Assembly (NCBI RefSeq): GCF_030730945.1 | Contig: NZ_JAVAMS010000002.1 | Coordinates: 992,001-1,056,000, forward strand | Direction of reading: 5' to 3' | DNA length: 64,000 nucleotides | DNA from: Aurantiacibacter poecillastricola | Lineage (GTDB): Bacteria > Pseudomonadota > Alphaproteobacteria > Sphingomonadales > Sphingomonadaceae | Shown here: in pieces, positions 49,255 to 58,488 of the stretch | How the letters are laid out: the number at the start of each line of letters is the position of its first letter | Position numbering within the stretch: position 1 is the first letter of the stretch | Notes under the pieces: model-generated | Database searches by the model: none | Seen by the model: only the letters and a program-made list of their open reading frames with translations | What the model was told of the DNA's origin: nothing | Position numbers and translations under genes: made by a program

Positions 49255-49800
49255 CTATTTCGCGGGTTGCACATCCTGTGCCGGATCGCCCGGATCCTTG
49301 CGCACGCTTTCCATCGCGCTGCGGGTCTTCGCGTTCTGCCTCGAGATCACGCTGAACGTTCCATCGGTCTCGAGAATGACGGCAGCGATGTCCTCGAGAT
49401 CGCCGAAACCGTGATTGCGTATCTCGGCATGGACCTCTTGCCGCAGGATGCGTTCATCGCGCATCGCCCGGTCGAGGAACTTGCCATCGCTGAACAGCAG
49501 GCGCGGTTCGGACCGGATCAGCTTCTTGAACCATTTCGCCCGCAGGCTGATCCACGCAACGACCCATTGCAGGCCGCACAGGACGATGAATGCCAGTGCT
49601 CCTTCCGCGAAGGATACGTCCTTGCTCAGCATGATCGTCGCCAGGGTGGAGCCCAGGGCCACCGTCACCACCAGATCGAAGATGTTGAGCTTCGCCAGCG
49701 AGCGTTTGCCCACTCCGCGAAGGATGAGGATAAGGGCGGCGTAGATGGTGATCGTGATGATCAGCACCCGCCACATGTCAGACCAGGAATCGAACCACAT
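49255..49800 (-). CDS. DUF421 (YetF-like) membrane protein, copy 2
   Basis: A 181-residue paralogue of the adjacent gene: membrane helices at about residues 10-85, then SEPRLLFSDGKFLDRAMRDER and the DUF421 soluble domain with IAAVILETDGTFSVI, which copy 1 shares as IAAVVLESDGSFSVI. A tandem duplication is likely, because the two lie 36 bases apart in the same direction. The pair may form a hetero-oligomer. The C-terminus (PGDPAQDVQPAK) is copy-specific. Confidence 0.88.
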   Translation of the reverse strand: MWFDSWSDMWRVLIITITIYAALILILRGVGKRSLAKLNIFDLVVTVALGSTLATIMLSKDVSFAEGALAFIVLCGLQWVVAWISLRAKWFKKLIRSEPRLLFSDGKFLDRAMRDERILRQEVHAEIRNHGFGDLEDIAAVILETDGTFSVISRQNAKTRSAMESVRKDPGDPAQDVQPAK

Positions 49801-49824
49801 GCCCCTACCTACGCACGAGGAGGG

Positions 49825-50280
49825 TTAGCGGTCCTGATAGGGAATGTCCGGGTGGAGATGGAGTATGTCGTACTCCGCAAAGGCGTGTTCGATCAGCAAC
49901 GAGCGGTGGCACTTCTCCGCTTCGCCGCAATAGCAGAGCAGGCAAGTGCGCTTTTCGGCCGCCAGCGCCTGGATCTCGGCCATCTGCGCCAGCGCCTCCG
50001 GCAATTCGAGCTGGCCTTCGTAGACTCGGCGCAAGGTGGCGTAATCGCCCTTGCGCGCCGCATCGCGCCCTTCCTTGGGCGTGCCGAGATGCTTCAGATG
50101 CACATAGGCGATCCCGGCTTCCTCCACCGCTGCCTTGAGCGAGTTCTTCGAGAACCCGGCCCGGCGCGAAAGCGGCAAGGCGCGAATGTCGGCCAGGAGT
50201 TCGACCTTCGCCTTCCGCAGCGCGGCAATCAGGGCATCCTGCGTGGCGTCGGCGTAGCCGATGGTGGTGAGGGTCGTCAT
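49825..50280 (-). CDS. DUF488 family protein
   Basis: A 151-residue cytoplasmic protein of the DUF488 family: TIGYADATQDALIAALRKA at the N-terminus, ALPLSRRAGFSKNSL in the middle, and the C-terminal cysteine motif LLCYCGEAEKCHR (about residues 114-126). The family is widespread and without an established function. The ATG at 50280 (MTTLTTIGY) gives the family start. It precedes the two DUF421 genes by 24 bases on the same strand. Confidence 0.85.
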   Translation of the reverse strand: MTTLTTIGYADATQDALIAALRKAKVELLADIRALPLSRRAGFSKNSLKAAVEEAGIAYVHLKHLGTPKEGRDAARKGDYATLRRVYEGQLELPEALAQMAEIQALAAEKRTCLLCYCGEAEKCHRSLLIEHAFAEYDILHLHPDIPYQDR

Positions 50281-50353
50281 GCCATGCGATTTAGGCACGG
50301 CGCCGCCGCGCTTCAATCGCCGCCGTGCAGTCGGTCAGGCGCTGGCGCCCGCG

Positions 50354-50677
50354 TCAGCCGTTTGCGAGCTCGTCGAAAGCGGCCTGGATTTCCGCGAGTT
50401 TCTCGTCACTCAGCGCGTCCGGTTCGAATTGCTGGATGGCCTTCAAGGTCTGGCTGCGACCCATCGTGTGGAACATCTCGTTCGCATAGACCGTGGGGAT
50501 CAGCCGCTCGAGAATCGCCGCCGCTTCCGGATCGTCGAGCAGCACGGCAACTTTGGTCGTCTCGACGGAATAGGCGGCATTCGTCTGGGCCGGAGCGTCC
50601 TGCGCCGCGACCGCAATTGGGGCGATTGCGGTGGCAGCCAGCGAAGCGAGGGCCAGCGAAACAAAGGTCTTGCGCAT
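50354..50677 (-). CDS. Small exported protein of unknown function
   Basis: A 107-residue protein with signal peptide MRKTFVSLALASLAATAIA ending in AVAAQD. The mature part has helical segments (DDPEAAAILERLIPTVYANE) and LKAIQQFEPDALSDEKLAEI, but no known domain. GGGAGAG precedes the ATG. It lies 81 bases downstream of the carboxylase beta-subunit gene. Function unknown. Confidence 0.75.
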   Translation of the reverse strand: MRKTFVSLALASLAATAIAPIAVAAQDAPAQTNAAYSVETTKVAVLLDDPEAAAILERLIPTVYANEMFHTMGRSQTLKAIQQFEPDALSDEKLAEIQAAFDELANG

Positions 50678-50758
50678 TATGTCTCTCCCGTATCCGTCTG
50701 CCGCGAACCTGCGCAGACGCCAGTTTCCGGTACGATACCTGCCACCATATGCCGTCGC

Positions 50759-52291
50759 TTACAACGGCAGGTTGTCGTGCTTCTTCCAGGGGTTCTCGAG
50801 CTTCTTGCCAGCCAGCTTGCGCAGGCCCAGCGCGATACGGCGGCGCGTGGAATGGGGGTAGATCACCTCGTCGATATAGCCGCGCTGGGCGGCGACGAAG
50901 GGATTGGCGAAGCGGTCTTCGTATTCCTTCGTCTTTTCGGCGATCTTGTCAGGGTTGTCGCGGTCCTGGCGGAAGATGATCTCCACCGCGCCTTTCGCGC
51001 CCATTACCGCGATCTCGGCGGTGGGCCAGGCGTAGTTGAGGTCGCCGCGCAGGTGCTTCGACGCCATCACGTCATACGCGCCGCCATAGGCCTTGCGAGT
51101 GATCACGGTGATCTTGGGCACCGTCGCCTCGGCATAGGCGAACAGCAGCTTCGCGCCGTGCTTGATGATGCCGTTATGCTCTTGCCCCGTGCCGGGAAGG
51201 AAGCCGGGCACGTCCACGAAAGTGACTATGGGAATATTGAACGCGTCGCAGAACCGAACGAAGCGGGCGGCCTTGCGGCTGGCATCGATGTCGAGCACGC
51301 CGGCGAGCACCATCGGCTGGTTTGCGACGAAGCCCACGGGCTTGCCCTCGATCCGGCCGAAGCCCGTGATGATATTGGCGCCGTGCCTGGGCTGTATCTC
51401 GAAGAAGTTGCCGTCGTCGACCACCTTTCCGATCAGCTCGTGCATGTCGTAAGGCATGTTGGAGCTGGCCGGGATCAGCGTATCGAGACTGTTCTCGGTC
51501 CGGTCCCACGGATCGTCGGTTGGAAGTTCGGGCAGCGGATCGCGGTTGCTCTCCGGGACGAAGCCCATCCATTCGCGCGCGGCGAGCAGGGCCTCGATAT
51601 CGTTCTCCAGCGCGAGGTCGGCAACGGAAGTCTTGGTGGTGTGCGTAACTGCGCCTCCGAGCTCCTCTTGTGTCACCACCTCGTTGGTAACAGTCCTCAC
51701 CACGTCCGGACCGGTCACGAACATGTAACTGGAGTCCTTCACCATGAAGATGAAGTCGGTCATGGCCGGGCTGTACACCGCCCCGCCCGCGCACGGTCCC
51801 ATGATAAGCGAGAGCTGCGGGATAACGCCCGAGGCAAGGACGTTGCGCTGGAACACCTCGGCATAACCACCGAGGCTCGCCACCCCCTCCTGGATCCTCG
51901 CACCACCGCTGTCGTTGAGGCCGATGACTGGCGCGCCCACCCGCATCGCCATGTCCATCACCTTGCAGATCTTCTCCGCATGGCGCTTTGAAAGGGAGCC
52001 GCCGAAGACGGTGAAATCCTGCGAGAACACGTAAACCAGCCGTCCGTTGATCGTGCCCGAGCCGGTAACCACACCGTCGCCGGGATAGGTCTGGTCCTGC
52101 ATGCCGAAGTCCACGCAGTCATGCTCTACATAGGTGTCGAGTTCCTCGAAACTGCCCTCGTCCAGCAGCACGTCGAGCCGCTCGCGCGCGGTCAGCTTGC
52201 CCTTCGAATGCTGAGCATCGATGCGCTTCTGGCCACCGCCCATCTTCGAGGCAGCGCGGCGGCGTTCCATTTCGGCAATGTTGGTGGACAA
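50759..52291 (-). CDS. pccB: Acyl-CoA (propionyl-CoA type) carboxylase beta subunit
   Basis: The 510-residue carboxyltransferase subunit, matching PccB length. It has [23 protein letters not shown] at the N-terminus and the acyl-CoA binding region [41 protein letters not shown] and [15 protein letters not shown] sit in the second half. The start is TTG at 52291, 7 bases after AAGGAG, which decides the start against upstream in-frame codons. The biotin-carrying alpha subunit is not in the window, so the acyl-CoA specificity (propionyl or methylcrotonyl-like) is inferred. Confidence 0.92.
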   Translation of the reverse strand: MSTNIAEMERRRAASKMGGGQKRIDAQHSKGKLTARERLDVLLDEGSFEELDTYVEHDCVDFGMQDQTYPGDGVVTGSGTINGRLVYVFSQDFTVFGGSLSKRHAEKICKVMDMAMRVGAPVIGLNDSGGARIQEGVASLGGYAEVFQRNVLASGVIPQLSLIMGPCAGGAVYSPAMTDFIFMVKDSSYMFVTGPDVVRTVTNEVVTQEELGGAVTHTTKTSVADLALENDIEALLAAREWMGFVPESNRDPLPELPTDDPWDRTENSLDTLIPASSNMPYDMHELIGKVVDDGNFFEIQPRHGANIITGFGRIEGKPVGFVANQPMVLAGVLDIDASRKAARFVRFCDAFNIPIVTFVDVPGFLPGTGQEHNGIIKHGAKLLFAYAEATVPKITVITRKAYGGAYDVMASKHLRGDLNYAWPTAEIAVMGAKGAVEIIFRQDRDNPDKIAEKTKEYEDRFANPFVAAQRGYIDEVIYPHSTRRRIALGLRKLAGKKLENPWKKHDNLPL

Positions 52292-52352
52292 ATGGACTCT
52301 CCTTTTCTCGCGCAAGGCCGTTGCACGGGAAACCGTTTCGGTCAAACGCCGC

Positions 52353-53714
52353 CTATTTCATCAGGACGAGTTCTTCCGCCATCGTGGGATGAATGGCCGT
52401 CGTCGCATCGAAATCGGCCTTCGTCAGGCCGGCCTTCACGGCAATCGCAGCCGCCTGCATCATCTCGGGCGCATCTGGTGCAATCATGTGGATGCCGACG
52501 ATCTTGTCGTTGCTGGCATCGCAGATCATCTTGATCAGCGATCGTTCGTTACGTCCTGCGAGCACGTTTTTCATCGGGCGGAAATCGCTGAGATAGACCT
52601 TCACGCTTCCCAGCTTGTTCTTGGCCTCGCCCTCCGTCATGCCGACAGCGGCGATGGGCGGATGGCTGAACACAGCGCTGGGGATGCAGCTGTGGTCGAC
52701 CGCCACGGGATCTCCGCCGCCGAACAGGGTATCGGCGAATGCCTGCCCTTCGCGGATCGCCACCGGAGTAAGCTGGACGCGGTCGGTCACGTCGCCCACC
52801 GCGTAAATGTGATCGACATTGGTCTTGCTGAAACGGTCGACCTTCACTTCGCCATTGTCGCCTAGTTCGACCCCTGCCGCCTCAAGCCCCAGCCCCTTGG
52901 TATTGGGGATACGGCCCACAGCAAACATGACGAGGTCGGCCTTTTCCTCGTCGCAATCCGACAGTTTCACGAAAAAGCCGCCGTCGTCGCAGGGCTTGAT
53001 ATATTCGAAAGTGGTGTTGAAGCGGAACTTGATCCCCTTCATCGTGGAGATCTGCAACAGGCGGTCGCGCACTCCCTCATCGTAGGATCGCAGCAACCGG
53101 TCGCCCCGGTTCACGACGTGCACATCGCACCCCAGCTCGTTGAAGATGCCGGCAAACTCGTTGGCGATATACCCGCCGCCCGCGATGATGATCTTCTTTG
53201 GCAATTCGTCGAGATGGAACGCCTCGTTTGAGCTGATCGCGTGTTCCGCACCCTGGCATTCGGGCATGCGGGGATGCGCGCCAGTCGCGATCAGAATGTG
53301 CTTCGCGGTGACCTTGGTTCCGTCTCCCAGCGTAATCTCATTCGGTCCCGTGATCGTCGCGCGCTGTTTGAAAATCTCCACATCGTGGTTCTCGAGGGTG
53401 TTGGTGTAGGCTCCCTCAAGCCGCGTCACGTCGTCCAGCACGTTGTCGCGCAGGGTCTTCCAGTCGAACCTCTTGCCTTCGATTTCCCAACCGAAACGAC
53501 GGCAGTCCTCAAGGTCCTCAGCAAAATGCGCCCCGTAGACGAGCATTTTCTTGGGCACGCAACCGCGGATCACGCAAGTGCCGCCGACACGGTGCTCCTC
53601 TGCAATGGCGACCTTCGCACCGTGCGCCGAGGCAACACGGCTGGCCCGTACCCCTCCGGAGCCGGCACCGATCGTGAAGAGGTCGTAGTCGAAGTCGGAG
53701 GACGTTTCGGACAT
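52353..53714 (-). CDS. gor: Glutathione-disulfide reductase
   Basis: FAD/NADPH enzyme that keeps glutathione reduced. The 453-residue product has FAD motif [17 protein letters not shown], redox-active Cys pair [12 protein letters not shown] (about residues 41-52), NADPH motif [16 protein letters not shown] and the C-terminal catalytic [14 protein letters not shown] with AIHPTMAEE. The ATG at 53714 gives the normal length. It is followed by the carboxylase gene after 61 bases. It may support the peroxiredoxin at 34423. Confidence 0.93.
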   Translation of the reverse strand: MSETSSDFDYDLFTIGAGSGGVRASRVASAHGAKVAIAEEHRVGGTCVIRGCVPKKMLVYGAHFAEDLEDCRRFGWEIEGKRFDWKTLRDNVLDDVTRLEGAYTNTLENHDVEIFKQRATITGPNEITLGDGTKVTAKHILIATGAHPRMPECQGAEHAISSNEAFHLDELPKKIIIAGGGYIANEFAGIFNELGCDVHVVNRGDRLLRSYDEGVRDRLLQISTMKGIKFRFNTTFEYIKPCDDGGFFVKLSDCDEEKADLVMFAVGRIPNTKGLGLEAAGVELGDNGEVKVDRFSKTNVDHIYAVGDVTDRVQLTPVAIREGQAFADTLFGGGDPVAVDHSCIPSAVFSHPPIAAVGMTEGEAKNKLGSVKVYLSDFRPMKNVLAGRNERSLIKMICDASNDKIVGIHMIAPDAPEMMQAAAIAVKAGLTKADFDATTAIHPTMAEELVLMK

Positions 53715-53800
53715 GGGGCGCTTGCTGCTCCTGCTGCTGGGTTTGGTTCGGACGTCCATGGCCATACGTTTGCCAGCGGGCAAGAGTTTCAGGAAAGCGC

Positions 53801-54829
53801 CTAGCTTGCGAGGTACAAGGCCTCGTCCCGCAGAAGCTGGAAGGGAAACACATCCCTGATAGTAATGAGCGCTGGGTCGGAAATGCCGGCGTTGCGCTTT
53901 AGCAAACGCGCTACTGCCGCGCGCTCGGTATCCGCCGTGCCCTGCATGGCCACGAGAATGTCGGGATCATGGCCGAGCGGCGCCTGAAGCAGCAAGCTGG
54001 TCGACGACGGATCGAAGTTGAAGCCGAGAAGAACCAGACGCTCGGCCTGCGCCATGGCCGAATGCAAACTCTCGGCGAACGCAGTGTCCCGCTCCCGCTC
54101 CGAAGGAAGTTGGAAGGCGTTCAGCAGGGTCTCGAGGTTTGAGGCTTCCTCGGCTCCCCAATCTGCCTCGGGAAGCTTGCCCGGTTGCCATGGAAGTCGA
54201 CCTGCACTGCCCAGGGGGTAAATGATCTTGAGCTTCTCGGCCACCAGCCTCCGGGCCTCGCCCAGAGACATGTCGTAGGCCATGTGCATTGCCCAGGGCA
54301 GGTAGTGCTGCAGGGCGCGATCATAGCAGAAACTGATGACGGAGAGGTTTTCAAAGCTCTCATCCAGCCGGTCGCGCGGAACGCCGCCCAGGATCAGGCG
54401 CGAAACCTGAAACAACCAGTTCTCATTTCCACGCAGGGGCAAATCGCCGGGATCACGGGGTTCCAGCCCGAGCGGAGAGCGAGCCTCGGCCTGCAATGTA
54501 TAGAATGCGATGGCGAGCTTCCCCGCCGCCACTACCAGCGGATCATGGCTGTGCTGATCGAGAATATCCTCGATAGTGCCGGACACGCGGGAGGCGATGC
54601 GGATCGTCTGTCCGGCCTCGATCAGCTTCTCCCTGGTGGTGTCCAGCCGCCCGGCCAGTTGGCCGAAAAGCTCCGCCAGTCGCACCATCTCGTCGGTTTG
54701 AAGGTCCGTGCCCATGCGACCGAAATCGAAGCCCTGGGCAATCTTGCCCAGAAGCTCCGATCCCGTGGGTATCTCGATTTCAGCCGAAGCGCCGCGTCCG
54801 ATTACCAGAGTTGTTTTCGTTCTGATCAT
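53801..54829 (-). CDS. SIR2-like fold protein with altered active-site residues
   Basis: A 342-residue cytoplasmic protein. The N-terminal TLVIGRGASAEIEIPTGSEL matches the NAD-binding GxGAS motif of SIR2-like NADase-type domains, and IEDILDQHSHDP, GKLAIAFYTLQAE and LVLLGFNFDPSS match other family blocks. Where relatives usually have FNYD and HxYG, this has SFCYD (Cys for Asn) and IYPLG (His lost), so NAD cleavage may be impaired. It has no partner nuclease, membrane or STING-like domain. It is on the same strand as the flanking DEAD-box and gor genes, with gaps of 80 and 86 bases. The family call is by motif only. Confidence 0.6.
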   Translation of the reverse strand: MIRTKTTLVIGRGASAEIEIPTGSELLGKIAQGFDFGRMGTDLQTDEMVRLAELFGQLAGRLDTTREKLIEAGQTIRIASRVSGTIEDILDQHSHDPLVVAAGKLAIAFYTLQAEARSPLGLEPRDPGDLPLRGNENWLFQVSRLILGGVPRDRLDESFENLSVISFCYDRALQHYLPWAMHMAYDMSLGEARRLVAEKLKIIYPLGSAGRLPWQPGKLPEADWGAEEASNLETLLNAFQLPSERERDTAFAESLHSAMAQAERLVLLGFNFDPSSTSLLLQAPLGHDPDILVAMQGTADTERAAVARLLKRNAGISDPALITIRDVFPFQLLRDEALYLAS

Positions 54830-54909
54830 CGATACACAAACCCTTGCACGCTAACGGAACTTCTCCGTGTCCTAGAGCGTGCGTGGTTAAATTACTCCTA
54901 GCCGCGAAG

Positions 54910-56292
54910 CTAGCCCTGCGAGCCTGAACCGCGACGAGCGCCGCCGCCCTTGCCGCGATTGGGACGACCGCCGCCGGCCGAACGGTTCCCGCCGTTCTTG
55001 GGGCCGCCACCGCGTCGGCGCTGTCCGCCCTGCGCGTTGCCACCCGCACGCTCGGCAGAGGCGCCGCGCGGCTTGGGCTGCACGCGCTGGCGCTGCTGCT
55101 TGGGAGCAGGCTTGGTCGGGCCGACCCCTTCCACCACGGCGCGGAAATTGTCCGGCAGCGGCAGACGCTCGAAGCTGGCGTCGGTCTGCTTGTTGATGTC
55201 CTTCAAATATGCGCGCTCGTCCTCTGCGCAGAAGGCAATCGCCACGCCGTCGGCTCCTGCACGCGCCGTGCGGCCGATACGGTGCACATATTGCTCGGGC
55301 ACGTTGGGTAGCTCGTAATTGATCACGTGCGAGACGCCGGGAATATCGATCCCGCGCGCCGCCACGTCGGTTGCGACGAGGACAGGGGTCTTTGCCCGCT
55401 TGAACTCGTCGAGCGCGCGCTGGCGCTGCGGCTGGCTCTTGTTGCCGTGAATGGCGTTGGCAGCGATACCGCGCTGGCCCAGCTTCTTCACCACCCGGTC
55501 AGCGCCATGCTTGGTGCGGGTAAAGATGAGGATGCGCTCCATCTCGCCTGGCACCTGATGCTTGCTGGAAAGGATCAGCTCGAGAAGTGCCTGCTTCTCG
55601 TCCTGTTGCACCATGAACAGGTACTGGTCGATCCGCTCTGCCGTGCTGGAGGCGGGGGTTACGGAAACCTGCACCGGATCGTTGCAATAGCCGCTTACCA
55701 GCTCCTTGATCTGCTTGGGCATGGTGGCGCTGAAGAACAGCGTCTGCCGGTCCGCCGGGGCGAGTTCGCGAATGCGGCGCAGCGCATGGATGAAGCCCAG
55801 GTCGAGCATCTGGTCCGCCTCGTCCAGCACGAGGATTTCGAGGCCGGAAAGGTTGAACGCCTTCTGATCGATCAGGTCGAGCAAGCGCCCGGGCGTCGCG
55901 ACAAGGATGTCGCAGCCGCGATGCAGCTTGTTGCGATCCTTGCCTACGGACGTACCGCCCACGATCGAGTGCACTTTCAGGCCCGCCAGCGCGCCGTAGT
56001 CCTTGGCGCTCTGGGCGATCTGCCCGGCCAGCTCACGCGTCGGCGCGAGCACCAGCATGCGGCAGGATTTGAAGGGGATGTTGTTGTCGGCAGCGCGCAA
56101 ATTGTCGATGCTGGGCAGCATGAAGGCCGCGGTCTTGCCGGTGCCCGTCTGCGCGATGCCGAGGAGGTCGCGGCCTTCCAGCACGGGCGGAATGGCCTGT
56201 GCCTGGATCGGGGTCGGAACCTTGTAACCCTGCATGTCGAGGGCCTGCATGACAGGCTGCGACAAGCCGAGGTCGGAAAACTGAATAGTCAT
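54910..56292 (-). CDS. DEAD-box RNA helicase (RhlE-like)
   Basis: A 460-residue RNA helicase for RNA unwinding in ribosome assembly, decay or cold adaptation. Motifs in order: the Q motif (PTPIQAQAIP), Walker A TGTGKTAAF, PTRELAGQI, TPGRLLDL, VLDEADQML, SAT, and HRIGRTARAG. The C-terminal tail (about residues 385-460) is Arg/Gly/Pro-rich, a common RNA-binding extension. The ATG at 56292 (MTIQFSDLGLS) starts the conserved helicase; the frame remains open upstream but looks non-coding. The long gap upstream may hold a leader. Confidence 0.9.
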   Translation of the reverse strand: MTIQFSDLGLSQPVMQALDMQGYKVPTPIQAQAIPPVLEGRDLLGIAQTGTGKTAAFMLPSIDNLRAADNNIPFKSCRMLVLAPTRELAGQIAQSAKDYGALAGLKVHSIVGGTSVGKDRNKLHRGCDILVATPGRLLDLIDQKAFNLSGLEILVLDEADQMLDLGFIHALRRIRELAPADRQTLFFSATMPKQIKELVSGYCNDPVQVSVTPASSTAERIDQYLFMVQQDEKQALLELILSSKHQVPGEMERILIFTRTKHGADRVVKKLGQRGIAANAIHGNKSQPQRQRALDEFKRAKTPVLVATDVAARGIDIPGVSHVINYELPNVPEQYVHRIGRTARAGADGVAIAFCAEDERAYLKDINKQTDASFERLPLPDNFRAVVEGVGPTKPAPKQQRQRVQPKPRGASAERAGGNAQGGQRRRGGGPKNGGNRSAGGGRPNRGKGGGARRGSGSQG

Positions 56293-56661
56293 TGGATGTA
56301 TCAAACTCGCATAATATGCGGCGCGCAGAGACGCCCGAAAGGGAGCTCGCGCGGCGCGGGTGTCAAAACGACCCGCGTGAAAAGGGAAGTCTCTGGGAAA
56401 AGGACCGAAGGGCTGCCGGGGTGGAGGTTGTCTCGTCCACCGCTTCACGCTGGCGCGCGCTTCGATGAGGCTCATGTGGTGCACGCAGCAGCAAAAGTCA
56501 AACGCAACATATGATGTCGCGTATTCCTGATAAATGATGCGAAGCCTTATTTTTTTGCAAATGACACTGGCATAGGTCGCTACTTGTTGTCACTTTCACC
56601 GCGGACGTAGGGATGACGGTGCGACAGCTTCGGGCTGCCAGATCATTTCTTGGGGAAAGAC
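56293..56661. other. 369-base divergent intergenic region between the DEAD-box and LOV kinase genes
   Basis: The only gap above 300 bases. It drives divergent genes. The half next to the DEAD-box gene is GC-rich and has hairpin-like GC runs (GCGCGGCGCG near 56350-56360). The part near 56490-56600 is AT-richer, including a run of seven T's at 56550-56556. A possible minus-strand -35 TTGACT is at 56496-56501, but I see no convincing -10. I find no EcfG-type general stress promoter (GGAAC-N16/17-GTT) and no credible ORF. Confidence 0.4.
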
Positions 56662-57720
56662 ATGAAACACAAGGCCATTCAATCGGCACAGGATCGACTG
56701 CTGCATGACGAGTCGAAATCGGCTTACGAGCGGCTGCCCTTCTCGCTTTCGATAGCCGATCTTGAACAGGACGACGCGCCGCTGGTCTTCGTAAACCGTG
56801 CGTTCGAGAAGATGACCGGGTATGCTTCCAGCGCAGTTCTGGGGCGCAATTGCCGGTTTCTCCAGGGCGACGATACCGATCCGCAAACCGTGGAGAAACT
56901 GGCAGAGGCGGTGAAGAGCCGAGCGGATATCGAAACCGTCATCTTCAACTATCGCGCCAATGGAGAAGGCTTCTGGAATCGCCTGACCATGGGACCGTTG
57001 TATGACGACCAGGGCGAGTGCCGGTACTATGTCGGCTTCCAGTGCGATCTCGGATCCGACATGGACCAGCGCACGGAAGTGACGCTTGACCACCAACTGG
57101 CCGAAATCCAGCACCGGGTGAAGAACCACCTGTCGATGATCGTGGGCATGATCCGCGTACAGGCACCGCAGGCAAGCGATGCCCGCAGCGCATTCGATAC
57201 GCTCGCCCGGCGGGTCGAGGCCCTGCAACTCCTCTATCAGGAAATGGACCAGGCCGGCGCAGCCAGTGCGACGGCAAAGATAATTCCGCTGGGCGCCTAT
57301 CTCGGGCGAATTGCATCGGCCATCAATCACATCGATGGCCGCCGCGGCATCAAGATGAACTTCAATTCCGACACGATCACGGTGCCCGTCGAAACTGCCG
57401 GGCGTATCGGCCTGATCGTGTCAGAAGTACTCACCAATTCGATGCAGCATGCTTTCAAAGGCCGCGCGATGGGTGTCGTCAGCGTGCGATGCAGGATGCT
57501 TTCGAATGACCTCATCCGCATCACCGTTGAGGATGATGGTGTCGGCATCCCCGACGACTGCAAATGGCCGCAAGAAGGAAATCTCGGGGCACGCATCGTG
57601 CGCGAGCTTGTGCGCGGAATGAACGGCAAGCTCGAGGTCGGCAATCTGACAGCAGGCGCCGTCATCAATATCGACATCCCGCTGGACCAGCAGGCCGGAC
57701 TCATCGAGCAGGAAGACTGA
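56662..57720 (+). CDS. LOV-domain blue-light histidine kinase (HWE/HisKA_2 type)
   Basis: A 352-residue soluble photoreceptor kinase. A LOV/PAS domain (about residues 20-130) carries GRNCRFLQGDD with the photoactive Cys64 that would form a flavin adduct under blue light. It is followed by a HisKA_2-type phosphoacceptor region EIQHRVKNHLSMIVGMI (His151) and an ATPase domain with SEVLTNSMQHAF and VEDDGVGIPDD. Size and domain order resemble the Erythrobacter LOV kinases such as EL346. GGGGA precedes the ATG at 56662. No response regulator is adjacent, so the target is unknown; general stress signalling is plausible for this family. Confidence 0.92.
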   Translation: MKHKAIQSAQDRLLHDESKSAYERLPFSLSIADLEQDDAPLVFVNRAFEKMTGYASSAVLGRNCRFLQGDDTDPQTVEKLAEAVKSRADIETVIFNYRANGEGFWNRLTMGPLYDDQGECRYYVGFQCDLGSDMDQRTEVTLDHQLAEIQHRVKNHLSMIVGMIRVQAPQASDARSAFDTLARRVEALQLLYQEMDQAGAASATAKIIPLGAYLGRIASAINHIDGRRGIKMNFNSDTITVPVETAGRIGLIVSEVLTNSMQHAFKGRAMGVVSVRCRMLSNDLIRITVEDDGVGIPDDCKWPQEGNLGARIVRELVRGMNGKLEVGNLTAGAVINIDIPLDQQAGLIEQED

Positions 57721-57743
57721 ACACTACAGCCACGAAAAGAAGA

Positions 57744-57774
57744 GCCGGCAGGATCGCTCCCGCCGGCCCTTTTT
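57744..57774 (+). terminator. Terminator after the LOV kinase gene
   Basis: GCCGGC (57744-57749) pairs with GCCGGC (57762-57767), followed by a T-run (57770-57774). On the minus strand a T-rich stretch (TCTTCTTTTC) follows, so it may also end the EF-hand gene transcript. Confidence 0.75.
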
Positions 57775-57793
57775 GTCTTGCAGTTCGGTATCG

Positions 57794-58468
57794 TCAGCCA
57801 ACGCGGCCCGAGTTGCGCGCGTCCTGGAATTCCGACTGCGACAGGTATGTGTCGCCATCATCGTCGAAGTAGAAGAACGTCTGCGCCGCCTCGTTGATCT
57901 GGTCCTGCGTCAAGTGCGGTCCAAGGGCGTCGTTGGGTTCGGGCGGATTGGGATTGGTGGGCAGCGCCCAGATCGCATATTCCGCGACCGAAAGCTGGCC
58001 ATCGTCGTTCCGGTCGAGATAGGTAAAGCTCATGCTCGAGCGCGCCGGCATGGACGAGCCTGATCCACTCGTGGCCGAGCCGCTGCCCGACATCGAATCG
58101 CTATCCATCGAACTATCGCTCGATGATCCGCCGGAGTCGGCCATGGATGCTTCCATGCTGCCATCATCACCCGAGCCGCTACCGCTCATCGAGCCGTCAG
58201 CCATGCCGCCACCCGATTCCATCTCGGATTGCATGTCGGCCATGTTCGTATCGTACTCGTCGCTGACCGCCTGGCGATCCATCGCGTCGTAATTGGCCTG
58301 CTGGTCTTCGTTCAGATCGCCGCCGACGGGATACGGTTCCTCGTTGACGTCCTCGTCGACGATCTCATCGATATCGTCGACCGGCGTGTTCTCCACGTCT
58401 TCGGAGTTGCAGGCGGCAAGGCCCAGGGCCGCGACCGAGGCCATCGTAAACATCGTGAGCTTTTTCAT
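57794..58468 (-). CDS. EF-hand calcium-binding lipoprotein with a Ser/Gly/Asp-rich linker
   Basis: A 224-residue lipoprotein (lipobox LAAC near residue 20). After an acidic N-terminal part comes a low-complexity linker of Ser, Gly, Met and Asp (about residues 85-145). Two EF-hand loops follow: DRNDDGQLSVAEY (about residues 151-163) and DDDGDTYLSQSEF (about 201-213), both with the acidic spacing for Ca binding. The ATG is preceded by a purine-rich AAGGAAGGAAAG, part of which pairs in a hairpin. The partner is unknown; a calcium-binding surface role is inferred. Confidence 0.85.
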   Translation of the reverse strand: MKKLTMFTMASVAALGLAACNSEDVENTPVDDIDEIVDEDVNEEPYPVGGDLNEDQQANYDAMDRQAVSDEYDTNMADMQSEMESGGGMADGSMSGSGSGDDGSMEASMADSGGSSSDSSMDSDSMSGSGSATSGSGSSMPARSSMSFTYLDRNDDGQLSVAEYAIWALPTNPNPPEPNDALGPHLTQDQINEAAQTFFYFDDDGDTYLSQSEFQDARNSGRVG

Positions 58469-58488
58469 AGCTTTCCTTCCTTCCTCAT

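Noticed and set aside
48520..50979. Long plus-strand open frame of more than 800 codons
   Set aside because: It runs opposite both DUF421 genes, DUF488 and others, which have clear family motifs; no motif of its own.
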